DNA of 38,710 nt from Flavobacterium gawalongense (GTDB lineage: Bacteria > Bacteroidota > Bacteroidia > Flavobacteriales > Flavobacteriaceae), in contig NZ_VJZP01000036.1 in assembly GCF_007097265.1 (NCBI RefSeq), forward strand, positions 1 through 38,710. Reading direction: 5' to 3'. The position numbers and the translations under genes are program-made. The notes beneath the pieces were generated by a model. It did not search any database. It was not told the origin of the DNA and saw only the letters and a program-made list of their open reading frames with translations. Positions 17,801 to 25,133 of the stretch are shown piece by piece; within the stretch, counting starts at the first letter, position 1; each line of letters begins with the position of its first letter.

Positions 17801-18320
17801 CAGCATTTCCTAGCTTTATCAAAGCAGAGGCATCCGTGTTACAATTCACTACATCCTTTCCTAGCTCCCCTCCTTCGGAGGGGTTGGGGGAGGATTTTTC
17901 CACCAAATCATTTATCATTCCTTGTAAACCCATAGCACGTCCGTCATCAGGAGAATAAATCCTTGCGATTCCGTACGCTTGCAATTCGGCAATTTCTGAA
18001 GGTAGAATTACTCCTCCGCCACCACCAAATATTTTGATTTGTCCTGCTCCCTTTTCTTGAAGCAAGTCGTACATATATTTGAAATATTCGTTGTGACCGC
18101 CTTGATACGATGTTATTGCAATAGCATTAGCATCTTCTTGAATCGCTGTATTTACCACTTCTTCCACACTTCTATCGTGACCTAAATGAATTACCTCAAC
18201 ACCGGTAGATTGAATAATTCTACGCATGATGTTAATGGCTGCATCGTGACCATCAAAAAGAGCTGCTGCGGTGACAATTCTTACTTTATTATTAGGAATA
18301 TAGGATTTTACGTGTTCCAT
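14808..18320 (-). CDS. icmF: Fused adenosylcobalamin-dependent acyl-CoA mutase (IcmF type)
   Basis: 1170 aa with the IcmF order. A B12-binding domain (about 12-138) carries FDGHDAAIN; the usual DxHxxG Gly is Ala here. A MeaB/ArgK-like GTPase chaperone domain (about 160-420) has Walker A GTGGAGKSS at 223-231. A linker follows, then a mutase barrel (about 580-1130) with YPFKREGEDPSRMFAGEGGP. IcmF isomerises isobutyryl-CoA and n-butyryl-CoA, and the fused GTPase protects and reloads the cofactor. Two Gly/Pro/Ser-rich inserts, at residues 143-153 (SSPNPSEGGEL) and 207-215 (APPSGAGGD), are encoded by an intergenic repeat. Exact substrate preference among IcmF relatives cannot be read from this. 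Confidence 0.93.
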   Translation of the reverse strand: MEHVKSYIPNNKVRIVTAAALFDGHDAAINIMRRIIQSTGVEVIHLGHDRSVEEVVNTAIQEDANAIAITSYQGGHNEYFKYMYDLLQEKGAGQIKIFGGGGGVILPSEIAELQAYGIARIYSPDDGRAMGLQGMINDLVEKSSPNPSEGGELGKDVVNCNTDASALIKLGNAGVLKSLEKKDVNTIARLISLAENNPEDFHKVFTAPPSGAGGDTPVLGITGTGGAGKSSLVDELVRRFLIDFPEKTIGLISVDPSKRKTGGALLGDRIRMNAINNPRVYMRSLATRQSNLALSKYVADAIQVIKAAKYDIIILETSGIGQSDTEIMDHSDVSLYVMTPEFGAATQLEKIDMLDFADLVAINKFDKRGSLDALRDVKKQYQRNHNLWDANLDTLPVFGTIASQFNDPGMNTLYKAIMDKIHEKTDSDLKSTFQITREMSEKIFVIPPHRTRYLSEIAESNRKYDVTAVSQEQVAQKLYGIFKTIESVTKKIPELNKAGINDDSVLPTALESEKPGVVEDRIFLNLLLNQFDKVKMDLDSYNWEIILTWNEKINKYKNPVYTFKVRDREIKMATHTESLSHSQIPKIALPKYQAWGDILRWCLQENVPGEFPFTAGLYPFKREGEDPSRMFAGEGGPERTNKRFHYVSAGLPAKRLSTAFDSVTLYGNDPHVRPDIYGKIGNAGVSICCLDDAKKLYSGFDLVHTMTSVSMTINGPAPMLLGFFMNAAIDQQCELYIKKHCLEVEVEEKINEIYTKKGVERPHYQGDLPEGNNGLGLMLLGVTGDQVLPADVYNEIKARTLSQVRGTVQADILKEDQAQNTCIFSTEFALRLMGDVQEYFITKNVRNFYSVSISGYHIAEAGANPITQLAFTLSNGFTYVEYYLSRGMNINDFGPNLSFFFSNGVDPEYAVIGRVARKIWAKAMKNKYGANERAQMLKYHIQTSGRSLHAQEIDFNDIRTTLQALYAIYDNCNSLHTNAYDEAITTPTEESVRRAMAIQLIINKELGLAKNENPIQGSFIIEELTDLVEAAVLKEFDRITERGGVLGAMETMYQRSKIQEESLYYETLKHTGEFSIIGVNTFLSSKGSPTVIPAEVIRATEEEKQYQIDMLSHLHQSNQDTVKEHLNTLQEAAIKNENLFEHLMEATKVCSLGQITSALFEVGGQYRRNM
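17677..17703 (-). repeat. CCCC-hairpin-GGGG repeat inside icmF, copy 1
   Basis: On the minus strand this reads AGCTCCCCCTTCGGGGGC followed by GGGGGG, a hairpin with a TTCG-type loop. It encodes APPSGAGG just before the GTPase Walker A motif. The same word structure occurs between genes at 19375 and 20597. Confidence 0.7.
17872..17896 (+). repeat. CCCC-hairpin-GGGG repeat inside icmF, copy 2
   Basis: On the plus strand it reads TAGCTCCCCTCCTTCGGAGG and then GGTTGGGGGAGGATT, in the opposite orientation to copy 1. Translated on the minus strand it gives SSPNPSEGGEL in the linker between the B12 and GTPase domains. The reading frame is kept. Confidence 0.7.
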
Positions 18321-18421
18321 TTTATGAATATGATAATTTAAGACTGCAATTTACGACTTTATTTTAATAATTATTTAATGTCGGTCATAGTTGTTGATAA
18401 ATAAGCAAGGATTTTGTTATT

Positions 18422-18522
18422 TAGCCCCGATGAAAGCGGCATCCCTCGCTTTTTCAGCGAGGATACAGCGGACAGCGGGACAACTGTTCCTTAATAAATC
18501 CTAAAGTTTGTGCTCCTAAATA
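18422..18522 (+). repeat. Variable-hairpin repeat, copy A
   Basis: The left end TAGCCCCGATGAAAGCGGCA is followed by a hairpin (CCTCGCT TTTTC AGCGAGG, 18443-18461), then GATACAGCGGACAGCGGGA and, after a spacer, GTGCTCCTAAATAAA. The ends match copies at 35262 and 30562, but the hairpin sequence differs. It fills most of the 290-bp gap between the divergent icmF and DUF4197 genes. Confidence 0.7.
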
Positions 18523-18525
18523 AAA

Positions 18526-18559
18526 TTGTGGCTTTATTTTTGAATAAGTAGTACTTTTG
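18526..18559 (+). promoter_or_regulatory. Possible promoter of the DUF4197 gene
   Basis: TTG (18526-18528), a 23-nt spacer and TACTTTTG (18552-18559), 51 bp before the ATG. A second box, TATTTTTG at 18535-18542, is an alternative. The spacer is at the long end of the usual range. Confidence 0.4.
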
Positions 18560-18610
18560 ACACAAGTCATATGGCGAACTGACGAAGTAAACTTATAAAA
18601 ACAATTTAAG

Positions 18611-19318
18611 ATGAAAAAAATTTTATTTTTAATGGTGGTGATCTCTCTTTCCAGTTGTGCCGAAATGCAACAGGTTCTTAATCAATTACCCCAAACTCAG
18701 GGAATCGGAGGGGTAGATATTGCAGGTGGATTGAAGGAAGCACTAAATAATGGAATTTCTAAACAAGTAACAAAATTGACCGCGGTAGATGGTTTTTACA
18801 GAAATGAAGCCGTAAAAATTTTATTGCCGGAAGAATTAAGAAAAGTAGATTCTGGGTTGAGAAGAATTGGTTTGAGTTCTTTGGCCGACGAAGGTTTGAA
18901 AGTATTGAATCGTGCTGCCGAAGATGCTGTTAAAGAAGCTACTCCTATATTTGTTGATGCGGTGAGAAACATGACTTTTATGGATGCCAAATCGATTTTG
19001 ATGGGAAATGAAAGTTCAGCGACGAATTATTTACAAAATAGCACCTCGACTGCTTTGTACGGAAAATTTAATCCTGTTATAAAAAATTCATTCACTAAAG
19101 TAGGTGCTGATAAAGTTTGGTCTAACATTATAACAAAATACAACAGCATTCCATTAGTAAATAAAGTAAATCCGGACTTGACTGATTATGTTACCAATCA
19201 AGCAATGAATGGCGTTTTCAAGATGATTGCCGTTGAAGAAAAAAATATCAGAACAAATTTAAGTTCCAGAACTTCCGTTTTATTGCAAAAAGTTTTTGCG
19301 ATGCAGGACAAGATTTAA
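18611..19318 (+). CDS. DUF4197 lipoprotein
   Basis: 235 aa with a lipoprotein signal (MKKILFLMVVISLSSC, Cys16). The mature part matches DUF4197: GGLKEALNNGISKQVTKL, VKILLPEELRKVDSGLRRIG, AAEDAVKEATPIFVDAVRNM, DAKSILMGNESSATNYLQ, and a helical C-terminus ending VFAMQDKI. The family is mostly alpha-helical and of unknown function; periplasmic or outer-membrane anchoring follows from the lipobox. It is divergent from icmF, with no partner genes on its strand. Confidence 0.9.
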   Translation: MKKILFLMVVISLSSCAEMQQVLNQLPQTQGIGGVDIAGGLKEALNNGISKQVTKLTAVDGFYRNEAVKILLPEELRKVDSGLRRIGLSSLADEGLKVLNRAAEDAVKEATPIFVDAVRNMTFMDAKSILMGNESSATNYLQNSTSTALYGKFNPVIKNSFTKVGADKVWSNIITKYNSIPLVNKVNPDLTDYVTNQAMNGVFKMIAVEEKNIRTNLSSRTSVLLQKVFAMQDKI

Positions 19319-19374
19319 TTTAATCGACTTATTTACATAAAAAACAACTAAAGGTTTAAATGTTAGCAGGGTCG

Positions 19375-19411
19375 AATTCCCCTCTTGAGAGGGGTTAGGG
19401 GTGTGTTTTTT
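19375..19411 (-). repeat. CCCC-hairpin-GGGG repeat, intergenic copy
   Basis: CCCCTC TTGA GAGGGG (19379-19394) followed by TTAGGGGTGTG. On the minus strand this gives CACACCCCTAACCCCTCTC, the same layout as the two copies inside icmF. A short ORF crossing it is not a gene. Confidence 0.6.
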
Positions 19412-19500
19412 TGTTATACAGAAAAATATCCATTTGATGATATTAGTGTAAAGTTATCACAGCTGTTAAAAAAACAGACCAAGTACGAGTTCATTAGACG

Positions 19501-19580
19501 TAGCCACAAATTTCACGAATTGGTGTTTAATTTTTCTTTTAGGATAAAAATTCGTGACAAATTCGTGAAATTTGTAGCTA
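19501..19580. repeat. Inverted repeat with CACAAATTTCACGAATT arms
   Basis: Arms 19501-19521 and 19560-19580 are reverse complements with one mismatch in 21. A third partial word (AATTCGTGACAAATTCGTG) sits beside the right arm. Such CACGAATT words recur in Bacteroidota intergenic DNA. The rest of 19319-19732 shows no other feature. Confidence 0.6.
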
Positions 19581-19732
19581 AATTTTTCTTTAGCATTATT
19601 TACGGATAGTCATATTATTAAACCGTTAGCTATTTTTAAAACATAAACACTAAAATCAAATTTTTTTATAAAAAGAAATAAGTTTAGTTTTGAAAAACAC
19701 TATACAGACTAAAGTCGAAAGAGATACATAAA

Positions 19733-20587
19733 ATGCAAAAAATTACCATACTTATACATTGCGAAGACCAAAAAGCAATTATTGCCTCTGTTACCAATTA
19801 TATTGCCTCAATTGACGGTAATATTATCTATCTGGACCAACATGTGGATGCCGATGAAAATGTATTTTTCATGCGTTTGGAATGTGAGTTCAGTGCCAAA
19901 AATTGGGATATTGAAGCTATCAAAACTGATTTTAAAGCTAATTTAGCAAATCCGTTTAATATGTCTTGGGAAATGTATACCCAAGATGAAAAACCAAAAA
20001 TGGCGCTGTTTGTTTCTAAATACGACCATTGTTTGTATGACATTTTAGGACGATACAGCGCTGGTGAATTGCCACTTGAAATCCCTTTGATTATAAGCAA
20101 CCATGAGGATTTGAAATCAGTGGCGGAACGTTTTTCTATTCCGTTTCATTATGTTCCTTTCACCAAAGACATTAAGGCCGAAGGGGAACAAAAGCAAATT
20201 GATTTGCTGGAGCAGTATGACATTGACTTTATTGTTTTGGCGCGCTACATGCAAATTATTACGCCAAATTTAATTGCGCAATACAAAAATCAAATTATCA
20301 ATATTCATCATTCCTTTCTTCCGGCATTTCCTGGAGCCAAACCCTATCATTCTGCTTTTAAACGCGGCGTGAAAATTATTGGAGCCACCAGTCATTATGT
20401 GACCGAAGGATTAGATGAAGGTCCGATTATTGAACAAGATATTGCCAGAGTTTCACACAGTCATTCTATAGAAGACTTTATTATGAAAGGGCGTGATTTG
20501 GAACGCATGGTTTTGGCAAGAGCCATAAAATTACATGCCGAGAGAAAAACGATGGTTTATGATAACAAAACGGTGGTGTTTTCGTAA
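19733..20587 (+). CDS. purU: Formyltetrahydrofolate deformylase
   Basis: 284 aa, the usual PurU length. It hydrolyses 10-formyl-THF to formate and THF, balancing one-carbon units and supplying formate for purine synthesis. An N-terminal ACT domain (about 1-80: KITILIHCEDQKAIIASVTN) is followed by a formyltransferase-fold catalytic domain. Expected catalytic residues are present: Asn190 and His192 in NIHHSFLPAFPGAKPYHSA and Asp228 in YVTEGLDEGPIIEQD. It converges with the macro-domain gene; a 29-bp perfect hairpin lies between them. Confidence 0.93.
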   Translation: MQKITILIHCEDQKAIIASVTNYIASIDGNIIYLDQHVDADENVFFMRLECEFSAKNWDIEAIKTDFKANLANPFNMSWEMYTQDEKPKMALFVSKYDHCLYDILGRYSAGELPLEIPLIISNHEDLKSVAERFSIPFHYVPFTKDIKAEGEQKQIDLLEQYDIDFIVLARYMQIITPNLIAQYKNQIINIHHSFLPAFPGAKPYHSAFKRGVKIIGATSHYVTEGLDEGPIIEQDIARVSHSHSIEDFIMKGRDLERMVLARAIKLHAERKTMVYDNKTVVFS

Positions 20588-20596
20588 AAAAAATAA

Positions 20597-20645
20597 AATC
20601 CTCACCCTTCCCGAAACCTCGTGACTCTCCAAAGGAGAGGGAGCC
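20597..20645 (+). repeat. CCCC-hairpin-GGGG repeat, degenerate copy
   Basis: AAATCCTCACCC, then CTCTCC AAA GGAGAG GGAGCC (hairpin 20624-20638). The ATCCTCnCCC and GGAGnGGGAGC words match the repeat inside icmF, but a short unrelated stretch (CGAAACCTCGTGA) interrupts it. Confidence 0.5.
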
Positions 20646-20663
20646 GAAACCCTAAATAGTATA

Positions 20664-20725
20664 CAAAAACAAACCTCGCTTAAAAGTTCCGAAGTTTCGG
20701 AACTTTTAAGCGAGGTTTGTTTTTG
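20664..20725. terminator. 29-bp perfect hairpin between purU and the macro-domain gene
   Basis: Arms 20664-20692 and 20697-20725 are exact reverse complements around a 4-nt loop. They begin CAAAAACAAACCTCGC and end with TTTGTTTTTG, giving a T-rich 3' side on both strands. It is well placed as a bidirectional terminator for two convergent genes. Confidence 0.8.
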
Positions 20726-20788
20726 TTCTTTTTTCCTTTCATTTAGATTTTGAAAAGAGCTGGCAACGGTTACCATTGTTTAGCTGTG

Positions 20789-21304
20789 CTAAATTTTGTT
20801 TAACTCTTTATTTATTAAAATTTCATTTTCATCATCAAAACAAACAAATATTACTTTTTCAATTTCATTATGTTTTGATAGAAATTCAGAAACTGTCTTA
20901 ACTGCAATTTGGGCTGCCACATCTTTTGGGAATCGATATACACCAGTACTAATACTTGGAAATGCAACAGATTTGCAGTTGTTCTCTACAGCAAGTTTTA
21001 ATGAATTTTTATAGCAGTCAGCAAGTTTTTCTTTTTCATTTTTATTTCCACCATTCCAAACTGGACCAACTGTATGTATTACATAATTGGCTGGAAGTTT
21101 TCCTGCAGTAGTAATTACCGCTTCCCCAGTCTTACAACTTCCTTGTCTAGCGATAATTTTTCTACAATCTTCCAGTATTGCATTTCCTCCAGCTCTATGA
21201 ATTGCTCCATCAACACCACCGCCACCCATAAGAGATGAATTAGCAGCGTTTACTATTGCATCAACTGAGATTTTTGTGATATCATTTTTTATAACTTGAA
21301 TCAT
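20789..21304 (-). CDS. Macro-domain protein (ADP-ribose deacylase/hydrolase type)
   Basis: 171 aa from the preferred Met at 21304 (MIQVIKNDITKISVDAIVN); an in-frame Met exists 7 codons upstream at 21325. MacroD/YmdB-like motifs are VDAIVNAANSSLMGGGGVDG, AIHRAGGN, GEAVITTAGKLPANYVIHTV and the phosphate loop SISTGVYRFPKD. These enzymes remove ADP-ribose from proteins or hydrolyse O-acetyl-ADP-ribose. No ADP-ribosyltransferase or sirtuin gene is beside it. It is a single gene. Confidence 0.9.
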   Translation of the reverse strand: MIQVIKNDITKISVDAIVNAANSSLMGGGGVDGAIHRAGGNAILEDCRKIIARQGSCKTGEAVITTAGKLPANYVIHTVGPVWNGGNKNEKEKLADCYKNSLKLAVENNCKSVAFPSISTGVYRFPKDVAAQIAVKTVSEFLSKHNEIEKVIFVCFDDENEILINKELNKI

Positions 21305-21377
21305 ATTTTTTTGTTTCGAGATCACATTACAGCTAACTTATAAATAGAGGCAATTCCATAAAATTGCAAAACACTTA

Positions 21378-21536
21378 GAGCCTGTTCAAAATTTAAATAT
21401 TAGAATTTTTACGAGATTATTTATCGATAGATGAGGCAAATTTTGAAAGAATAATGGATTATTGTTGAATAAATTTAACGAAATATAGCGAGAAATAATC
21501 CGTAAAAAAATAATTAGAGAAAATTTAAACAGGCTC
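21378..21536. mobile_element. 159-bp MITE with terminal inverted repeats and TTA target duplication
   Basis: The ends GAGCCTGTTCAAAATTT and AAATTTAAACAGGCTC are imperfect inverted repeats, and a further inner pair (TTTTTACGAGATTATTT and AAATAATCCGTAAAAA) extends them. The element is flanked by TTA at 21375-21377 and 21537-21539. There is no coding capacity. A 3-bp TNA duplication and GAG ends fit the IS1031 group of the IS5 family, whose transposase may have moved it; that is inference. Confidence 0.75.
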
Positions 21537-21571
21537 TTAATTATTTGGTTCTTATAATTTTAATTCCAGTA

Positions 21572-21602
21572 ATACAAAAAACGCAATGCGTTTTTTGTAT
21601 TG
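21572..21602 (-). terminator. Hairpin downstream of the VOC gene
   Basis: A 14-bp perfect stem (AATACAAAAAACGC at 21572-21585, GCGTTTTTTGTATT at 21589-21602) with a 3-nt loop. It lies about 120 bp after the stop of the minus-strand VOC gene. The remaining part of 21603-21720 holds nothing recognisable. Confidence 0.5.
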
Positions 21603-21720
21603 TCGATTTAGTTTTTCTAACTATTCGAATGTAGGATTTATTTATAAAACAAAGAACAATCCTATTATTTATAAAAAAAAAACGCTTCCCCAAGTGAACA
21701 TCTTAACTTTAATTTTTCAT

Positions 21721-22374
21721 TCAAAAAACTTCAATTTCTCTCGTTTTTCCATCATTATAAAATACCACTTTGGTCCAGAACGATTTTGCTTTTTTATCCG
21801 TGGGATACCAATCTCTGTTTTCTTCCACAAGGATAAAAAGTCCCGTATCTGTCCCCAGAACAATAAATTTATTTAGTTTGGGTTGCTTTGGAAATATCGA
21901 AAGATCATACTTTTTACAAATTTCATCACTGAACTGTGAAACATTATTTGAAACAAGACCTATTTCGCTAAGGGATACAATTGACGATCCATCAAACGGT
22001 TTCTCCGATGCATTATCCAAACTGAAACGGGCAATGAATTCTAAAATATTTCCATTATTGTCATAAAAATAAAAAGACTTTGCATTCCAGTTATAAAAAT
22101 CTGCGATTTTATCAGGCGGAATTACAACTAAAATTTTTGTTTTCTTTTCTATCCAAGCAAAGGCTTCCTGTAACTTATTATTTGGTATATCAAAGGCAAA
22201 ATGATACACTGGCATTAAATTCTCAGAAGACCTAAAAGTTAGTTTTGTGGCGCCCGCTGCAAAAGAAATACTCGAATTGTTTTTCGAAATAGTTTTCAAC
22301 CCGATGACATTGTTATAAAACAACTCCGTTTCATCGATAGTATCTGTTAATAATTCAAGTTCGAGAATATTCAT
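21721..22374 (-). CDS. VOC (glyoxalase/bleomycin-resistance fold) family protein
   Basis: 217 aa with two VOC-like halves. The N-terminal half (MNILELELLTDTIDETELFY, then GLKTISKN, YHFAFDIPNNKLQEAFAWIE, FYFYDNNGNILEFIAR) is clear; the C-terminal half (SLSEIGLVSNNVSQFSDEIC ... FIVLGTDTGLFILVEENRDW) is more divergent. Members bind a metal and act on varied small molecules, so the substrate is open. It is 20 bp downstream of the catalase gene on the same strand, probably co-transcribed. Confidence 0.85.
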   Translation of the reverse strand: MNILELELLTDTIDETELFYNNVIGLKTISKNNSSISFAAGATKLTFRSSENLMPVYHFAFDIPNNKLQEAFAWIEKKTKILVVIPPDKIADFYNWNAKSFYFYDNNGNILEFIARFSLDNASEKPFDGSSIVSLSEIGLVSNNVSQFSDEICKKYDLSIFPKQPKLNKFIVLGTDTGLFILVEENRDWYPTDKKAKSFWTKVVFYNDGKTREIEVF

Positions 22375-22394
22375 CTTGTTTAAATTGAAACTAA

Positions 22395-23879
22395 TTATCT
22401 TTCCAGCAAATCAACGTCAACTCCCAATCCTGCAGCAACTCCGGCTCCTATGCGACCATCAGCTCTATACCAATGACTCAATTGACGGTTAACAATTTCG
22501 TCTTTTTTAGGACCTTCAATACCAGACATGTGAGCAATAATATTAGTAATAGTATTTTGTTGTTGCTCCGGAGTCATGATTTTAAATAAATTACCCGGTT
22601 GTGTATAGTGATCATTTTCACCTTCGCAATTTCTATCATACCAGTCAGCAAAATCACTAAAAATTTCTAATGGCGGTTCTTTGTAAGCCTGATCTATTTC
22701 CATAGCATCGAAACTATTTGGAAAATAATTTGGATTACTTCCTCCATTACCATCTACTCGCATTTGTCCATCTCGTTGGTAATTATTCGTTGCAAATGGA
22801 CAACGGTTTACAGGGATTTGCTCATAATTTGTTCCCAAACGATAGCGTTGTGCATCAGGATATGACAATAGACGCCCTTGCAACATTTTATCAGGTGAAT
22901 ATCCAATTCCATCTACAATATGGGCAGGCGCAAATGCTACTTGCTCAATCTCCTGAAAATAATTATGTGGATTTTGATTTAATTCTAAAACGCCAACATC
23001 AATCAACGGAAAATCGCCATGAGGCCAAACTTTGGTTAAATCAAATGGGTTCAAATAATAGTCTTGAGAATTAGCCTGCTCTTCCGTCATGACTTGGATT
23101 TGCAAATTCCATTGTGGAAAATTTCCTTTATCGATATTCTCAAACAAATCACGTTGTGAAAAATCCATATCATGCGATTTCATTTCTGCCGCTTCTTCAT
23201 TTGTGAAATTTTTAATTCCTTGAGCGGTTTTGAAATGGAATTTAACGTAAACTCTTTCGTTAGCGGCATTAATCATTGAATACGTATGACTGCCGTACCC
23301 ATTCATATGACGATAGCCAAAAGGAGTTCCTCGATCTGACATGAGTATCAATACCTGATGCAAACTCTCCGGATTCAGCGACCAGTAATCCCACATCATG
23401 GTCGGTGATTTCATATTGGTATAAGGATCTCGTTTTTGGGTGTGTATAAAATCACCAAATTTTTTGGGGTCTTTAACAAAGAAAACGGGCGTATTATTCC
23501 CCACTAAATCCCAATTCCCGTCTTCGGTGTAAAATTTCATAGCAAAGCCTCGTGGATCTCTTTCTGTATCAGCTGAACCTCTTTCACCTCCTACCGTTGA
23601 AAATCGAAGTACTAATTTAGTTTCTTTTCCAATTTCAGAAAAAATTTTAGCTTTTGTATATTTAGTAATATCGTGTGTTACGGTAAATGTCCCAAATGCT
23701 CCAGAACCTTTTGCATGCACTACCCTTTCCGGAATTCGTTCTCTGTTAAAATGAGCCATTTTTTCGTGAAGAATATAATCCTGCAATAATAATGGTCCTC
23801 GTGAACCTACCGATTGAGAATTTTCGTTTTCTACAAATGGTCTTCCGGACGCTGTTGTAAGTTTTTCATGTGATTTCAT
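22395..23879 (-). CDS. katA: Monofunctional heme catalase
   Basis: 494 aa, a small-subunit catalase by length. It splits hydrogen peroxide into water and oxygen. Catalytic His55 lies in RVVHAKGSGAFG, distal Asn128 in DLVGNNTPVFFVKD, and the heme-ligand Tyr340 in GRLLSYPDAQRYRLG. FSTVGGERGSADTERDPRGF is intact. It has no signal peptide, so it is cytosolic. The 20-bp gap to the VOC gene suggests a two-gene operon. The 360 bp upstream contain no clear TAnnTTTG box. Confidence 0.96.
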   Translation of the reverse strand: MKSHEKLTTASGRPFVENENSQSVGSRGPLLLQDYILHEKMAHFNRERIPERVVHAKGSGAFGTFTVTHDITKYTKAKIFSEIGKETKLVLRFSTVGGERGSADTERDPRGFAMKFYTEDGNWDLVGNNTPVFFVKDPKKFGDFIHTQKRDPYTNMKSPTMMWDYWSLNPESLHQVLILMSDRGTPFGYRHMNGYGSHTYSMINAANERVYVKFHFKTAQGIKNFTNEEAAEMKSHDMDFSQRDLFENIDKGNFPQWNLQIQVMTEEQANSQDYYLNPFDLTKVWPHGDFPLIDVGVLELNQNPHNYFQEIEQVAFAPAHIVDGIGYSPDKMLQGRLLSYPDAQRYRLGTNYEQIPVNRCPFATNNYQRDGQMRVDGNGGSNPNYFPNSFDAMEIDQAYKEPPLEIFSDFADWYDRNCEGENDHYTQPGNLFKIMTPEQQQNTITNIIAHMSGIEGPKKDEIVNRQLSHWYRADGRIGAGVAAGLGVDVDLLER

Positions 23880-24148
23880 ATTAATAAAATTTAATAGTTT
23901 TCATCAAGGAATAACAAAGGGTAAAAACACAAACAAAATTGATAGTTCATATAAAAACAATATCAAAAAACGGCTTGTAGTTTTTTTCAACAAAAGAAAA
24001 ATAAAATTTGAATAGGTAAAAATCGGTTAATTTTAAAGTTGATTCTGGACCAGAACCGCTAACCGACAATAAAAGAATAAAGTTAAAAAACTTAACGTAT
24101 ATACAACAAAGTAATAACAAAATCTTAACAGCAAAACGTCTGGCTATG
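23880..24148. other. Intergenic region upstream of katA
   Basis: AT-rich DNA without ORFs; it should carry the katA promoter, which I could not place. No inverted repeat typical of a peroxide-regulator site was evident. Confidence 0.35.
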
Positions 24149-24243
24149 TATGATCTTTGCAGGGTAATAAACTGGTTATTTATTATTTTTGGTTTTGGTT
24201 AGTTAAAGAATTGCCTGCATTTATAATGCAGGCATTTTTTTAT
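24149..24243 (+). ncRNA. Possible small RNA ending in an intrinsic terminator
   Basis: A terminator-type hairpin (TGCCTGCAT at 24212-24220, ATGCAGGCA at 24226-24234) is followed by a run of Ts on the plus strand, although both neighbouring genes are on the minus strand. A near-consensus -7 box, GATCTTTG (24149-24156, one mismatch to TAnnTTTG), lies upstream, which would give an RNA of about 80 nt. No protein is encoded. The hairpin could instead be a weak terminator for the minus-strand hydrolase gene that ends at 24240. Confidence 0.3.
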
Positions 24244-25025
24244 TTAGCCGTATTTATAAAAGAAAGGACAGCATCATTAAATGCATTAGGTTGCTCCACA
24301 TTTACTACATGTCCGCATTTTTCTATCACAAATAGTTTAGAAGATTTGTAATGATTTTCGACAACTTTTCGAACAGAAGGTAAGAACATATAATCCTCCT
24401 CACCCATAACATAAAGCGTAGGAATATTCAATTCGACCTGACGAAACCATTTGAGAACCGGATTTATTTCGGCAGTGAGTTTAAACCATTTAATAAATTC
24501 TTTTTGGTATAATTTTTTAGCCTCGTTTATAAAAAGTACACGAGATTGCTTGTGACTTTTTTTAGGCATGATGACAAAGGCAAAAAATTTATATAAAACC
24601 AAATAAGGCAATACATATTTAAACATATTTCCCAATCGCATCAATACTTGAGAACGGAAATTCATCTTTAGGATAGCGCCACCAAGAATCATGCTTTGGA
24701 CACGTTCCGGATACATTTCTGCCAATTGTCTGATCAAAATTGTACCCAATGAAATACCAACAAAATGTGATTTCTTTATTTTAAGAAAGTCTAAAACTTC
24801 CAGAATATCATTGGCTAAAGCCGAAAAAGTATAGTTCTGTTTGAAAGCCGTTTTCAGTATGGTTTTTGATTCCCCGTGACCACGCAAATCCAATAACAAT
24901 ACATTATACTGTTTTTTGAAATCGCGTATTTGTTTGAACCAGATAGAAGAACTTCCGCCGGCACCATGCACAAAAGTTACCCACTGATCGGTGTTTTTAT
25001 TTTCGTAAATGGTATAATTAATCAC
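24240..25025 (-). CDS. Alpha/beta-fold hydrolase
   Basis: 261 aa. The triad is visible: nucleophile Ser92 in VGISLGT, Asp211 in GEEDYMF and His239 in CGHVVN; HGAGG at 20-24 forms the oxyanion region and LLLDLRGHGES the usual strand-loop. A cap of about 60 residues rich in aromatic residues (FKYVLPYLVLYKFFAFVIMP) lies between. Substrate unknown; esterase-like. No signal peptide. Its 5' region is divergent from a 49-aa ORF with a clear promoter. Confidence 0.88.
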   Translation of the reverse strand: MINYTIYENKNTDQWVTFVHGAGGSSSIWFKQIRDFKKQYNVLLLDLRGHGESKTILKTAFKQNYTFSALANDILEVLDFLKIKKSHFVGISLGTILIRQLAEMYPERVQSMILGGAILKMNFRSQVLMRLGNMFKYVLPYLVLYKFFAFVIMPKKSHKQSRVLFINEAKKLYQKEFIKWFKLTAEINPVLKWFRQVELNIPTLYVMGEEDYMFLPSVRKVVENHYKSSKLFVIEKCGHVVNVEQPNAFNDAVLSFINTAK

Positions 25026-25109
25026 GTTCTTATTTTTTGTAAAAATAGGATTTTAATTTTAAATCTCAATCTTAACATATATTAATACTAATTTAACAAT
25101 TGTAAAACG

Positions 25110-25117
25110 TAAATTTG
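25110..25117 (+). promoter_or_regulatory. -7 box upstream of the 49-aa ORF
   Basis: TAAATTTG followed by C, 16 bp before the ATG at 25134. A perfect TAnnTTTG box; no TTG was seen at the usual -33 distance. Confidence 0.55.
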
Positions 25118-25133
25118 CAAAAAAATCACACCG

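Noticed and set aside
19385..19609. 74-aa ORF
   Set aside because: It reads through a GGGG-type hairpin repeat and an inverted repeat with CACGAATT arms; not protein-like.
21586..21876. 96-aa plus-strand ORF
   Set aside because: It is antisense to the VOC gene and has no recognisable domain.
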